Assembly: GCF_900639875.1 (NCBI RefSeq)
Contig: NZ_CAAAIA010000002.1
Coordinates: forward strand, 248,001 to 312,000
Source of the DNA: Legionella impletisoli
GTDB taxonomy: Bacteria > Pseudomonadota > Gammaproteobacteria > Legionellales > Legionellaceae
DNA: 64,000 bases
Direction: 5' to 3'
Under the pieces are notes generated by a model, which made no database searches, was not told where the DNA came from, and worked only from the letters and a program-made list of their open reading frames with translations. The position numbers and the translations under genes were made by a program. Of this stretch, positions 26,725 through 35,734 are shown one piece after another. Numbering within the stretch: the stretch's first letter is position 1; the number at the start of each line of letters is the position of its first letter.

Positions 26725-28419
26725 TTAAAATATTCTATTTTTTTCAATAACTTGATTGTTATTTGATGGGCTGTTCTTGCCCTCAACTAAAAGAAGCTTC
26801 ACCCATTTTCCTTTGCTGTAGTTGAATCCATGAATCCGCGCAAGTATCGTTAACCCGTCATAATGAGCGAGTTTTGCAAAGTTTTCTTCATCAATTAAAA
26901 GCAATCCTTGTGATTGATTAAGACGATTAAGGGCTACGTTCTCATCGGTAAAGAGAACATTTTTTGTATTTAAATAAAAGACTAAACTGGGTTCACCATA
27001 CCCTACCACAAACAAAGGATTTTCTTCAGAAATTGCTTTCGGATGAATAACTTCTGCAATATTATGAGAAATCCACACCGGTCTAAGCTCTGGTAATAAA
27101 CACGAAAAAATTAAAGGATAGGATAAGAGCGCTGCGAGCAGCACACTGTAACTGGCAGGTTTATATCTCCCCTTCCAGGCAAAATAAACACTTGTTACGC
27201 CTAGGATGCATAAAACCCAAAAGATAAAAATCGCAGAAAACGTCACTTGATGCATGACGAGATAGGGCAAAATCAACAGAAAAATTGCTAACCCAATCGT
27301 TAACACGCCCCATAATACTTGTAAAATCCGAAGCCATTTCCCCTGTTCTCTTTTGGATTGACTTGCCTGTATTCCGAGTGCAAGCAAAAGCGTAATAGCA
27401 GGAAAAGTCGGCAACACATATTGTGGCAACTTCGTCGGCATTAACTCAAAAAACACCCAAGTAGGGATAATCCAAGCCAACAAAAATTTTACAATCGGTT
27501 GATGTTTTTCTTTAAAGGCATAAGCTACTCCCTGCCATAAAAATAGTGAAGCGGGCCAAAGGGTTAGAGGTAGAATTGCTAAATGAAATAAAGGAGGTTT
27601 TCCATGAGATTCATGCCCTCCCTGAAGCTTAGGTAGAAGGTCTTTATGAACCATTTGCAAGAGGTAATTACTTTGTTCTGCGACATTAACAAGAAATAAC
27701 CAAGTTAAGCTTAAAGCTAAAAATAAACCCAATCCCCAGAATAAATGCAACCCTCGTAGCCAGCGAATGCGTTTATCGATAACACATAGTGTAACGATGG
27801 ACAAAACACCCACCAACGGTGTTACGCCTTTTAAAACGAAACCATACGCCATGGCAAGCCAAAAGATAAGAGCCCACCCCCAATAAGCCTTATTCTCTTT
27901 ATACCCCGCATGATAAATCATCCAAAGAGCACCCTGCATGAGCACAACCGAAGATAATAAAGAGGTGTCAATCACAGCCATATGGGCTTCGACAACTAAC
28001 AATAATGAACTAGCCAGAAACGCTGAGGCAAGAAGTGCCGTTTGCTCAGGAATAAATTGACTTGTAAAATAAAAAGTAAGCAAAACAGCCAATAACGCCC
28101 CGAGAAAAGAGGGGATCCGATAAGGCCAAATAGCATTCGCATCGGCATGACTAAAGAGTGAAACACTGGCAGCTTGTAGCCAATTGATTCCAGGTGGCTT
28201 TTGGAATCGGGTTTTTTCTTGAAATCGGATCTGGAAATAAGAATCGGTTTGCAACATTTGCCTTGTGGCTTGAGCGAAATGCGCCTCATCGCGATCAATA
28301 ACGGGCAAACTAGCTATTCCTGGTAGAAACAACACCAGTGATAAGAGAATCAGCTGTAAATAGGGGTTTAGCTTTGGCAATTTACGCGTCTCATGTATAT
28401 GAGTGAAAATAATTCGCAA
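26725..28419 (-). CDS. ArnT-like lipid A glycosyltransferase (GT39/GT83)
   Basis: A 564-residue polytopic membrane protein of the ArnT/PMT fold. The first periplasmic loop has IDRDEAHFAQATRQML (about 41-56), with the catalytic D/E residues, followed by RFQKPPGINWLQ, another signature of ArnT-type transferases. About 11-12 membrane helices follow and then a soluble C-terminal domain. It transfers an amino sugar from undecaprenyl phosphate to lipid A or a related acceptor. The start codon is odd: a TGA immediately precedes a TTG at 28419, and no in-frame ATG exists before the catalytic region, so TTG (or another non-ATG codon) must be used. Confidence 0.83.
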   Translation of the reverse strand: MRIIFTHIHETRKLPKLNPYLQLILLSLVLFLPGIASLPVIDRDEAHFAQATRQMLQTDSYFQIRFQEKTRFQKPPGINWLQAASVSLFSHADANAIWPYRIPSFLGALLAVLLTFYFTSQFIPEQTALLASAFLASSLLLVVEAHMAVIDTSLLSSVVLMQGALWMIYHAGYKENKAYWGWALIFWLAMAYGFVLKGVTPLVGVLSIVTLCVIDKRIRWLRGLHLFWGLGLFLALSLTWLFLVNVAEQSNYLLQMVHKDLLPKLQGGHESHGKPPLFHLAILPLTLWPASLFLWQGVAYAFKEKHQPIVKFLLAWIIPTWVFFELMPTKLPQYVLPTFPAITLLLALGIQASQSKREQGKWLRILQVLWGVLTIGLAIFLLILPYLVMHQVTFSAIFIFWVLCILGVTSVYFAWKGRYKPASYSVLLAALLSYPLIFSCLLPELRPVWISHNIAEVIHPKAISEENPLFVVGYGEPSLVFYLNTKNVLFTDENVALNRLNQSQGLLLIDEENFAKLAHYDGLTILARIHGFNYSKGKWVKLLLVEGKNSPSNNNQVIEKNRIF

Positions 28420-28456
28420 TCATATTAGAGCTCAGCATGAATTGCCAGGCTTTTGT

Positions 28457-29998
28457 TTAACAAGATGGTGATGGTGAGCGAACGGCTAAGTCTCGTTCTA
28501 GTTCCGCCGAAGGGCTAGGAGGAAACCTTAAGCTAAATACCCCATGACTCATAAGCAAGTCAGTAGGACTTGGAGTACCTGAAGCCCGCCCCTGCGTCTC
28601 TGCCGGTGCAGCTACAGTGGTTTCACCAAAAAGCGTTTTTTGTACACCAAATCGTATCGCTCTTGGGACTCTTGGTATCTCTAACTCTGTATCTGTATCT
28701 TCGTGCGATGCACTGGCTGCTGAGGTTCGGCTTGTAAGAGATCTTATGGGTGTTTTAAATGGACTACTATCGGCAGCAGTGGGGCCTTTTTTCACGGTTG
28801 TTAAAGGCGAACGAATTCCGGTGTTTAAATTAATGACCCCTTCATATTGCTGTTGATGATGGCCTCTAAAAATGACGTTTGGATATTCTTCTAAAAACTC
28901 ACTGCATGTCGCGCAACACAGTTTGGAGATGCCGAAAATATAGGCTGTTTCTTTAGGGATCTCTAAATGCATATAAAGATACGTTGCAATGAGTTGTTCC
29001 GCATGAACATATCTTAAATCTCTAGCATCTAATAACGGATGCAATGATTCATGGCTTTGAAGAAACCCTCTTGGTGTTGCATGAGTAACGAGTAATTCAA
29101 TATGATCCTCTACAATTGAGGGAAGTAAAATTACAGCTGTGTTTAAGAAAGCATCCTTCTCTTCTTCTGAAAATGTTTCTGAATCATACAATACGGCATG
29201 AGTCAGCTTAAACACCGCTTGTTCAAGTGCGCTAATTTCTTTACCTGTTTGAGTGGAATCTAAATAAGTAGGAAATAAATCATGAAATAGTTTTAATGAT
29301 AGTTCATGACAATGAGAGGGATCAGGTAAGTCGGCGTATCCAAATCGATACATTGAAAAGAAAGACTTCAACACCGATAATTTAGCTTTAATTTCCTTTA
29401 AAAAATCAGCTGCCCCTTCGGAGAAACTTATGTTTGCTCCAATAATTAATCTGGGCTCAACCGTGGTAGTATCAATCGTCACTGCACCACAAACGGATAA
29501 AGAAGGTTTTTGAGAGGCAAGGATGCGTGCAAGACTATCATAACGTCTGACTCTTCGATGTTTACTTACTTCAATCCGAGCATCGACTGGCGCATACTCA
29601 TCTTCTACCCATTGTGTTAACTCGGCAGTCAAAGCACTCGGATCATAAGGAAAACGTAAATAGGCATCTTCCTTTTCAAAACTTCCTTGACTTTCTAAAG
29701 ATTCAAATTCTTCTGCTTCTCTAAGAATCAACGCTTTTAAGCCTTCACAAAGTTTATCAATGCACTCAACTTCTTTAGCGCGAACAAAAGCTAATTTAAT
29801 AGTTGAACGATTCAATTCTTGTTCGTTGAATAACCGATCCAGCTCAGTTTGAGCATGACTAAACACCGTTTCCGGTTTAAAATTCGCATTAATCACGCGA
29901 TGAAAAATATCATTTCGAATACGGTTTTTATCTGAATCAGCAAAAAAACCTGCCTTCGCTAATTTGTCTCTTAAGGTATTTCTAATATGGTATTTCAT
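28457..29998 (-). CDS. Putative nucleotide/nucleic-acid deaminase-fold protein, candidate effector
   Basis: A 513-residue soluble protein with no close housekeeping match. Its centre carries the zinc-site pair of the cytidine-deaminase-like superfamily: H332-A-E334 in YVHAEQLIATYLY, and C362-x2-C365 in GISKLCCATCSEF, about 30 residues apart. They are followed by FRGHHQQQYEG, which resembles the G-x-H-G...W stretch after the second motif in OTT_1508-like deaminases of intracellular bacteria and fungi. The N-terminal ~300 residues are mostly helical, and the last ~115 are rich in Ser, Thr and Pro and look disordered. Location alone between lipid A genes and an M50 protease, with this domain, suggests a secreted effector or toxin; secretion is not shown. 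Substrate unknown. Confidence 0.72.
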   Translation of the reverse strand: MKYHIRNTLRDKLAKAGFFADSDKNRIRNDIFHRVINANFKPETVFSHAQTELDRLFNEQELNRSTIKLAFVRAKEVECIDKLCEGLKALILREAEEFESLESQGSFEKEDAYLRFPYDPSALTAELTQWVEDEYAPVDARIEVSKHRRVRRYDSLARILASQKPSLSVCGAVTIDTTTVEPRLIIGANISFSEGAADFLKEIKAKLSVLKSFFSMYRFGYADLPDPSHCHELSLKLFHDLFPTYLDSTQTGKEISALEQAVFKLTHAVLYDSETFSEEEKDAFLNTAVILLPSIVEDHIELLVTHATPRGFLQSHESLHPLLDARDLRYVHAEQLIATYLYMHLEIPKETAYIFGISKLCCATCSEFLEEYPNVIFRGHHQQQYEGVINLNTGIRSPLTTVKKGPTAADSSPFKTPIRSLTSRTSAASASHEDTDTELEIPRVPRAIRFGVQKTLFGETTVAAPAETQGRASGTPSPTDLLMSHGVFSLRFPPSPSAELERDLAVRSPSPSC

Positions 29999-30215
29999 GA
30001 CTTAAACCAAACTTACAACAAAGTGCGTTATTATAACACAAACAAGGACTTTAGTGAAATCCTTGTACAAATACAGCTAAAACAATTGTATCAAGCGTTA
30101 TTTGAGCCATTTTTTTAATAATAAAAGGACTCTTTTCAAATGGGAAAAAATAAGGAACAATGGCCATTTTAAATTGTACGAACCCATCATCCTAAAATAA
30201 CCAGAAATCGGATCC

Positions 30216-30875
30216 ATGCAGACTTTAACAATTATTCAAAAAATAACCATATGGGCTTTCCCATTAATCTTTGCGATTACCTTACATGAAGCAGCCCACG
30301 CTTATATTGCGAATCGTTGTGGAGATACAACCGCTAAAATGCTTGGACGCTTAAGTTTAAACCCAATTAAGCATATTGATTTAATTGGCACGATATTGGT
30401 TCCAATCTTCATCGCTATCGTGACTCAGTTTCATTTTGTGTTCGGCTGGGCGAAGCCTGTTCCAATTAATTGGCAGCAGCTTCGCCAACCTAGGCGTGAT
30501 ATGGCGCTTGTTGCTTTTGCTGGTCCTGGTGTTAACTTCATGATGGCACTTATTTGGGCGGGATGCTTGAAATTTTCTACCTTATTTAGCCCTGATACGT
30601 CTTCCCCAGCTTTATTTTTATTGTTAACTTCACAAGCTGGTATTTTAATTAATCTCGTTCTGGCTTATATCAACTTAATCCCCGTTCCTCCTCTAGATGG
30701 TAGTCGAATTGTAGCAAGTCTTCTTCCCCCACAACAATCCTATCTTTATCTAAGGCTTGAACCTTATGGATTATTTATTTTATTAATTTTGTTATTTACT
30801 GGGATGCTAGGCTGGTTAGTCGGTCCTTTGTTGTACTGGTCATTGCACATAATTCAACTTGTTTTTAACTTATGA
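30216..30875 (+). CDS. Site-2 protease family (M50) membrane metalloprotease
   Basis: A 219-residue protein with about five membrane segments. The zinc motif is H24-E-A-A-H28 in TLHEAAHAY, and the third ligand region is NLIPVPPLDGSRIV around 163-176. This compact form (no PDZ domain) is the widespread rhomboid-sized M50 group rather than RseP, which is about twice as long. Substrates are unknown. Its stop overlaps the pdxB start (ATGA), so the two are translationally coupled. The upstream 216 bp spacer holds no gene. Confidence 0.88.
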   Translation: MQTLTIIQKITIWAFPLIFAITLHEAAHAYIANRCGDTTAKMLGRLSLNPIKHIDLIGTILVPIFIAIVTQFHFVFGWAKPVPINWQQLRQPRRDMALVAFAGPGVNFMMALIWAGCLKFSTLFSPDTSSPALFLLLTSQAGILINLVLAYINLIPVPPLDGSRIVASLLPPQQSYLYLRLEPYGLFILLILLFTGMLGWLVGPLLYWSLHIIQLVFNL

Positions 30876-31942
30876 TCGTTTTAGCAGACGCAACATTACC
30901 CGGTTTGGCTGAATTATTTGCGCAATCATTCAATTTACGCACTTATCGCTCGGAAGAGGAGTTAAAAGCGTTTTTGCACGATAGTGATGTATTGATTTGC
31001 CGTTCAACGTTAAACGTTAATCAAGATTTATTAAAAAATAGTTCTGTGCGTTATGTGGCAACTGCAAGCAGTGGGATTGATCATCTGGATACCAATTATT
31101 TAGCGACGCAAGGGATCCAATGGTTTGACGCAAAAGGCAGCAATGCCCATGCTGTGGCTGATTATGTGGTTGCAAGCATTGCTTATTTGCAGCAAGCCCA
31201 TCTCTTACAGGATTCTCGAGCTGGCATTATTGGTTTCGGAGAAGTCGGCAGTCGAGTCTACTCACGTTTGCTCGCACTGGGCTTTGAGGTACTTTGTGTG
31301 GATCCATTTAAAGTCTCGCAAAATAAAGGGTTTACATTTCATGAATTACACGCATTAGAGAGTTGCTCTTTGCTAACCATTCACGCCAATCTCCACCATG
31401 CCTCTCCCTACCCAAGCTATAACTTGATTGATGAAGCCTTTCTTCACTCTTTAGCAAATAATACCGTCATGATTAATGCTTCTAGAGGTGGTATAGTAAA
31501 TGAACAAGCCTTATTAAATTCCCAAAAATCTCTGATTTATTGCACCGATGTATTTCTTAATGAGCCAGATATAAACCCACAAATAATTAATTATGCCACC
31601 TTATGCACCCCCCATATTGCTGGTCACAGCTTGGAAGCAAAGCAAAACGCCGTCATCTATTTAAGCCAACAACTGCATGAGACCTTAGGACTGGATTTCA
31701 CGTTTGTTCCAAGTGATTCAAAACAACCTCTCCCCTGCACACCGAATTCAACCTGGGGTGATTGTGTTTTGAACCTTTATAATCCCATGAATGAGACCAT
31801 CGCTTTAAAACAGGCTGTAAATAAAAAGGAAGCGTTTATTTCCTTACGAAAAGCGCACCATTTCCGCCATGACTTTAACCAATACGACAAACCTCATTTA
31901 AATCCAACTCTCAAAAAGATTTTAGGCAGCCCTAATACCTAA
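30872..31942 (+). CDS. pdxB: 4-phosphoerythronate dehydrogenase
   Basis: A 356-residue D-isomer-specific 2-hydroxyacid dehydrogenase. It begins IVLADATLPG, has the NAD-binding GFGEVGSRVYSRL near 121-133, the catalytic Arg in NASRGGIVNEQAL, and the catalytic His in TPHIAGHSLEAK. The HIAGHSLE(A/G)K wording and the ~100-residue C-terminal dimerisation domain are typical of PdxB, the second enzyme of pyridoxal phosphate synthesis. It overlaps the M50 protease gene by four bases and is followed by a terminator-like hairpin. Confidence 0.92.
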   Translation: MIVLADATLPGLAELFAQSFNLRTYRSEEELKAFLHDSDVLICRSTLNVNQDLLKNSSVRYVATASSGIDHLDTNYLATQGIQWFDAKGSNAHAVADYVVASIAYLQQAHLLQDSRAGIIGFGEVGSRVYSRLLALGFEVLCVDPFKVSQNKGFTFHELHALESCSLLTIHANLHHASPYPSYNLIDEAFLHSLANNTVMINASRGGIVNEQALLNSQKSLIYCTDVFLNEPDINPQIINYATLCTPHIAGHSLEAKQNAVIYLSQQLHETLGLDFTFVPSDSKQPLPCTPNSTWGDCVLNLYNPMNETIALKQAVNKKEAFISLRKAHHFRHDFNQYDKPHLNPTLKKILGSPNT

Positions 31943-31959
31943 ACCGTTCCTAATGCCTA

Positions 31960-31981
31960 AACAATTTTTCAATTGTTTTTT
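31960..31981 (+). terminator. Probable rho-independent terminator after pdxB
   Basis: An AT-rich hairpin AACAATT-tttc-AATTGTT is followed directly by a T-tract (TTTTTT). It lies 18 bp after the pdxB stop. The stem is weak but position and the U-run fit. The T-tract end overlaps the putative -35 of the next promoter. Confidence 0.5.
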
Positions 31982-32001
31982 AAATACATTTACTGTATAA
32001 T
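31973..32001 (+). promoter_or_regulatory. Putative sigma-70 promoter for the gene at 32285
   Basis: TTGTTT at about 31973-31978 and TATAAT at 31996-32001 are separated by 17 bp. Transcription would start near 32008 and cross the fold-back element at 32059-32230 before reaching the start codon, giving a leader of about 275 nt. Confidence 0.5.
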
Positions 32002-32058
32002 CTTAGCGCAACAATGCGTTTTTTATTAACGAAGTGATGCTCTATGACTTCCATATAA

Positions 32059-32230
32059 CCCCAGTTCGGAGTTTTTATGCTTTATAAACAAGCAAAATCA
32101 AGGAGTACGAGGCAAAATCAAATAAAAAGCGCAGGACTAGCAGAGCTAATTCGAGCATTTTTATTTGATTTTAACGAAGTAATCGTTGATTTGGCGCGGT
32201 TTATAAAGCATAAAAACTCCGAACTGGGGT
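32059..32230. mobile_element. 172 bp fold-back element (MITE-like), copy 1
   Basis: A 172 bp element whose ends form an inverted repeat of about 32 bp (CCCCAGTTCGGAG... with ...CTCCGAACTGGGG), and which contains a further inner pair AAAATCAAATAAAAA/TTTTTATTTGATTTT, so transcripts fold into one long hairpin. TCCATATAA occurs directly on both sides (about 32050-32058 and 32231-32239), which looks like an 8-9 bp target-site duplication. A near-identical copy lies at 53766-53937. No transposase is encoded. A small open frame starts at 32077 inside the element and reads out to 32292. Confidence 0.85.
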
Positions 32231-32284
32231 TCCATATAATTATTCCTGAAGAAATAAGTCTAAGAGCGTCAAGAAGAGGACACT

Positions 32285-33451
32285 ATGCCTGACTCCACCT
32301 CTGATCTGACTCCTTCTGTATTTCAACGTTTGAATCAAACGTATTGTCGTCTTTTGTCTTCAGAAACTCCCCTTCTGAACCTATTAGAAACAATAAGCTC
32401 AAGTGAGTATATCTTATCGACACTTCAACAAAAGCTAGCCACAAAAGTAAAACTTCTTGAATCACTACGGCATGTTATTCATTTACGTTCGGCGCTGAAT
32501 AAACACGATAAGACAAAATATTTGCTTGATATTTTACGATTAAATCTCGATGTTGCTTTAAGTTATGAACAATTCCAATCGATTCTAGATGAAACCACAC
32601 GCACTCGGTGGGAAGATCAATATCGTAGGCTTACTACCCCAACTTATAAAAGTCAGTTTAATGGGCTTTTAAGTACGGCAACCGCAATACCTGTAAGTTT
32701 TTATCATCATTTTGTTCCAACGTTTATTCAAAATACAGTAAAAGTGTTCGCTCCGGATACGATTGATAGCGAAAGTAAACGAATTCTTCTGGATTGTATT
32801 GATGTAACAGAAGATCTGTTAAATCAACGTATTCGAGAAATCAATAGAGATATTACGACTCTTTTAACCGATTTAGTGCTTTTCTTCAATCTTGATATCG
32901 AAACGTTGCCATCCATTGAATCTGAACTTAAAGGGTATACTTCTGATCAAATTGAATCGTTGTATCAAACCACGATGGCTGCCAAAGCAATAGCTGAAAC
33001 ATTTGAAGATTTGATTGCTGATGTTCATCAAAATAAAACAAATTTAGCTAGAATCAATGCACTAGACAGCCAGATAGATAAATTTGTAGCGAAATATGAT
33101 GGGATCATAGTAGCTATTTCTAATTTCCTCGCTAAATACATCGCTTCATTTTTTAAAACCACAAAAGCAGAACAAATTGATGAATTAAAGCAAATTAAAT
33201 CTAATCTTCAAAATTTAAGAACCGAGGTAGAGACGCAAAATCAACAATTATTGAGTAATATTGATAAAAATCAGTACTTAGCTCCCATTGTTAAAAACGC
33301 GTTCAAAGCACGTCTGGAGAGTGAAACACCAATTATAGCCACCACGTCCATGAGTTTTTCCAACCGCAATGGGTTCTTTAAAGAAATTCAGCAGGAAAAC
33401 CAGACTCTCGAGACTGACTTGCACACTTCAGCTAGTCCAGTTTCAACTTAA
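32285..33451 (+). CDS. Helical protein of unknown function, candidate effector
   Basis: I do not recognise this 388-residue protein. It is almost entirely alpha-helical by composition, with several heptad-like stretches (for example IDELKQIKSNLQNLRTEVE near 300), rich in Leu, Gln, Thr and Asn. There is no signal peptide and no clear membrane helix, though a moderately hydrophobic stretch occurs around 275-290 (IIVAISNFLAKYIASFF). AGAGGA precedes the ATG. It stands alone between pdxB and trhO behind a fold-back element. Single helical proteins with no enzyme motif in such places are often secreted effectors in Legionellales; that is inference. Confidence 0.6.
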   Translation: MPDSTSDLTPSVFQRLNQTYCRLLSSETPLLNLLETISSSEYILSTLQQKLATKVKLLESLRHVIHLRSALNKHDKTKYLLDILRLNLDVALSYEQFQSILDETTRTRWEDQYRRLTTPTYKSQFNGLLSTATAIPVSFYHHFVPTFIQNTVKVFAPDTIDSESKRILLDCIDVTEDLLNQRIREINRDITTLLTDLVLFFNLDIETLPSIESELKGYTSDQIESLYQTTMAAKAIAETFEDLIADVHQNKTNLARINALDSQIDKFVAKYDGIIVAISNFLAKYIASFFKTTKAEQIDELKQIKSNLQNLRTEVETQNQQLLSNIDKNQYLAPIVKNAFKARLESETPIIATTSMSFSNRNGFFKEIQQENQTLETDLHTSASPVST

Positions 33452-33576
33452 ACAATAAGTCGATTACTATGCGATACATAGACCTTGGATTTTTTTTCTT
33501 TCAATATTCACTATAATTTTAAAATATGATATTTTGTTGTCCTTTTTAGAGACCCAGTATCGTCTTAGGTAATGTC

Positions 33577-34281
33577 ATGAAACCTTATGTCATCGCATCT
33601 TTTTATAAATTTGTTCCGCTTAAAGAGTATGAATCGCTAAAAGATCCGTTGCTCACACTCATGAACAATCAAAACCTTTTCGGCACCGTAATCCTAGCCG
33701 ATGAAGGAATTAATGGCAGCGTTTCTGGCACAGCCACAGACATGGCTTTTTTCTACGACTTTTTACATAGCTTACCTCCCTTCGCTGATTTAACATTTAA
33801 AGAAACTTTTGATGATTTTATTCCTTTTGCCAAAGCAAAAGTTAAATTTCGTAAAGAAATTGTCACCTTAGGCGTTGAAGGGGTTGATCCCCTAAATAAT
33901 CCCGGGCAACATGTTTCTCCTGAAGAATGGAATCACTTAATTCGTGATCCAGAAGTGCTCGTGATCGATACACGTAATAATTATGAGGTTGGGCTTGGAA
34001 CCTTTCAAAACGCCATCAATCCTAAAACGGATAATTTTCGCGATTTCCCAGAGTATGTTGAAACGCATCTTATGAATAAAAAGGACAAAAAAATTGCAAT
34101 GTTTTGCACAGGTGGAATTCGATGTGAAAAATCGACCGCTTACCTACGAAATCTCGGATTTGAGAAAGTATATCAATTAAACGGTGGCATATTAAATTAT
34201 CTTGACCAAATTCCTGAAGAACAATCGTTGTGGCAAGGAACTTGCTTTGTTTTTGACGATCGTATTGCAATTGAGAAATAG
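33577..34281 (+). CDS. trhO: tRNA uridine(34) hydroxylase / rhodanese-related sulfurtransferase, TrhO type
   Basis: A 234-residue protein with the N-terminal UPF0176 ferredoxin-like domain ([25 protein letters not shown]) and a rhodanese domain with [15 protein letters not shown] and the active-site loop [12 protein letters not shown], Cys177 being the expected catalytic residue and C183 the second. TrhO hydroxylates uridine 34 of certain tRNAs on the way to 5-methoxy/carboxymethoxy-uridine. It is shorter than the E. coli protein (350 residues), lacking the C-terminal Cys-rich extension; short forms are common. It converges with murE with one base between stops. Confidence 0.88.
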   Translation: MKPYVIASFYKFVPLKEYESLKDPLLTLMNNQNLFGTVILADEGINGSVSGTATDMAFFYDFLHSLPPFADLTFKETFDDFIPFAKAKVKFRKEIVTLGVEGVDPLNNPGQHVSPEEWNHLIRDPEVLVIDTRNNYEVGLGTFQNAINPKTDNFRDFPEYVETHLMNKKDKKIAMFCTGGIRCEKSTAYLRNLGFEKVYQLNGGILNYLDQIPEEQSLWQGTCFVFDDRIAIEK

Positions 34282-34282
34282 G

Positions 34283-35734
34283 TTAGCTTTTCATAATCTT
34301 TTGAACTACCGCTTGATCTGAAAATACTAAGCGCTGATTTCCAATCTGTTGGTAAGTCTCATGGCCTTTACCCGCTATTAAAATAATATCATCTCGGTTT
34401 GCTATACTAATCGCTTTTTGAATAGCTTCCTCACGTAAAGGAATTTTAATCGCCGTTGTGTCTTTATCAATCCCTACTGCGATGCCCTCGATAATGCTCA
34501 TTGGCTCCTCACTGCGAGGGTTATCACTGGTAATGATGACTAAGTCCGAATATTCACTAGCAATACGACCCATCATTGGACGTTTTGCTTTATCTCGTTC
34601 TCCACCACAGCCAAAAACGGTGATGATGTTGGCTTTTTTAAGTTTATTCAACGCTTGCAATACATTTTCTAATGCATCGGGGGTATGAGCGTAGTCCACG
34701 ATGACGCACGGTTCTTTAGCCACTACTTCCATCCGACCTGGTGCTGCTTTTAATTTAGATAAAAGTAAAACGACCTCCTCAACAGAACAATCATTCGCCA
34801 AAAGCGCTGAAAACACAGCCAAATTATTATAAATATTAAAAAGACCCAACGTTGAAATCTGTAAATGGTGTCGGCCCCATGGTGATTCTATTTCAAACTC
34901 ACTACCCGTCATGCTAAGTTCCCACTGAGTGACTTTCACATCGGCATAGCCATGAATACCATAAGTGAATTTTCTACAAGAGGGTGGTAAATTGGATGCC
35001 ATACGCTCACAAAACGAATCGTCTTGATTCAAAATCACTGACTTCAAACTGGGCATGACAAATAGCTTAGACTTTGCCTCAGCATAGGCTTCCAGTGTTT
35101 TATGGAAATCGAGATGCTCATGGCTTAAATTGGTATAAATGGCCTGATTAAAATCAATGTAATCCACCCGATTAAGACTGAGAGCATGAGAAGATACTTC
35201 CATGCAAACTTGACGAACCGGTGAAGTTCTATATTCATGAAATAACTTCTGCAAAAATAAACCATCCGGTGTGGTATTGACGAGAGGATGCAGTTCATTT
35301 ATCTCGCCCTCTCCCAGAGTGCCAATATATCGAGCTTCCTGGCCTAATAATTGATAGGCTTGAGCTAAAAGATAAGCCACGGTAGTCTTACCATTCGTGC
35401 CCGTGACCCCAGTAACCGTAATTGATTTGGAAGGATCATCGTAAAAGCGAGTGGCAATCGCTGCCAGTTTTTTATCAACACCGGATAAAGGAATACAAGG
35501 AATCGTTGTTTCAGGAATAACCTGCTCAGGAAGCCCTATAGGCTCGTAAATCACAGCACTTGCGCCGGATTCAATCGCTTTTTTAATATATAATCGCCCA
35601 TCGGTTGCTGCACCGGGATAGGCCAAAAACAAATCACCTGGTTTGATTTGACGACTATCATTATGAATGCCTTTGACCTCAGAATCTTTGGAAATAGGAT
35701 CAATGAAGGGACTTAATAAAGTAGATAATTTCAT
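34283..35734 (-). CDS. murE: UDP-N-acetylmuramoyl-tripeptide synthetase (meso-diaminopimelate adding)
   Basis: A 483-residue Mur ligase that adds meso-DAP to UDP-MurNAc-L-Ala-D-Glu in the cytoplasm. It shows the P-loop GTNGKTT at 112-118, SSHAL, the YTNLSHEHLDFH segment, DYAHTPDAL, and D404-N-P-R407, the motif specific for meso-DAP rather than Lys. The ATG overlaps the ftsI stop (TAATG). It is the last gene of the division cluster here: murF, mraY and later dcw genes do not follow, as trhO converges from the other side. Confidence 0.96.
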   Translation of the reverse strand: MKLSTLLSPFIDPISKDSEVKGIHNDSRQIKPGDLFLAYPGAATDGRLYIKKAIESGASAVIYEPIGLPEQVIPETTIPCIPLSGVDKKLAAIATRFYDDPSKSITVTGVTGTNGKTTVAYLLAQAYQLLGQEARYIGTLGEGEINELHPLVNTTPDGLFLQKLFHEYRTSPVRQVCMEVSSHALSLNRVDYIDFNQAIYTNLSHEHLDFHKTLEAYAEAKSKLFVMPSLKSVILNQDDSFCERMASNLPPSCRKFTYGIHGYADVKVTQWELSMTGSEFEIESPWGRHHLQISTLGLFNIYNNLAVFSALLANDCSVEEVVLLLSKLKAAPGRMEVVAKEPCVIVDYAHTPDALENVLQALNKLKKANIITVFGCGGERDKAKRPMMGRIASEYSDLVIITSDNPRSEEPMSIIEGIAVGIDKDTTAIKIPLREEAIQKAISIANRDDIILIAGKGHETYQQIGNQRLVFSDQAVVQKIMKS

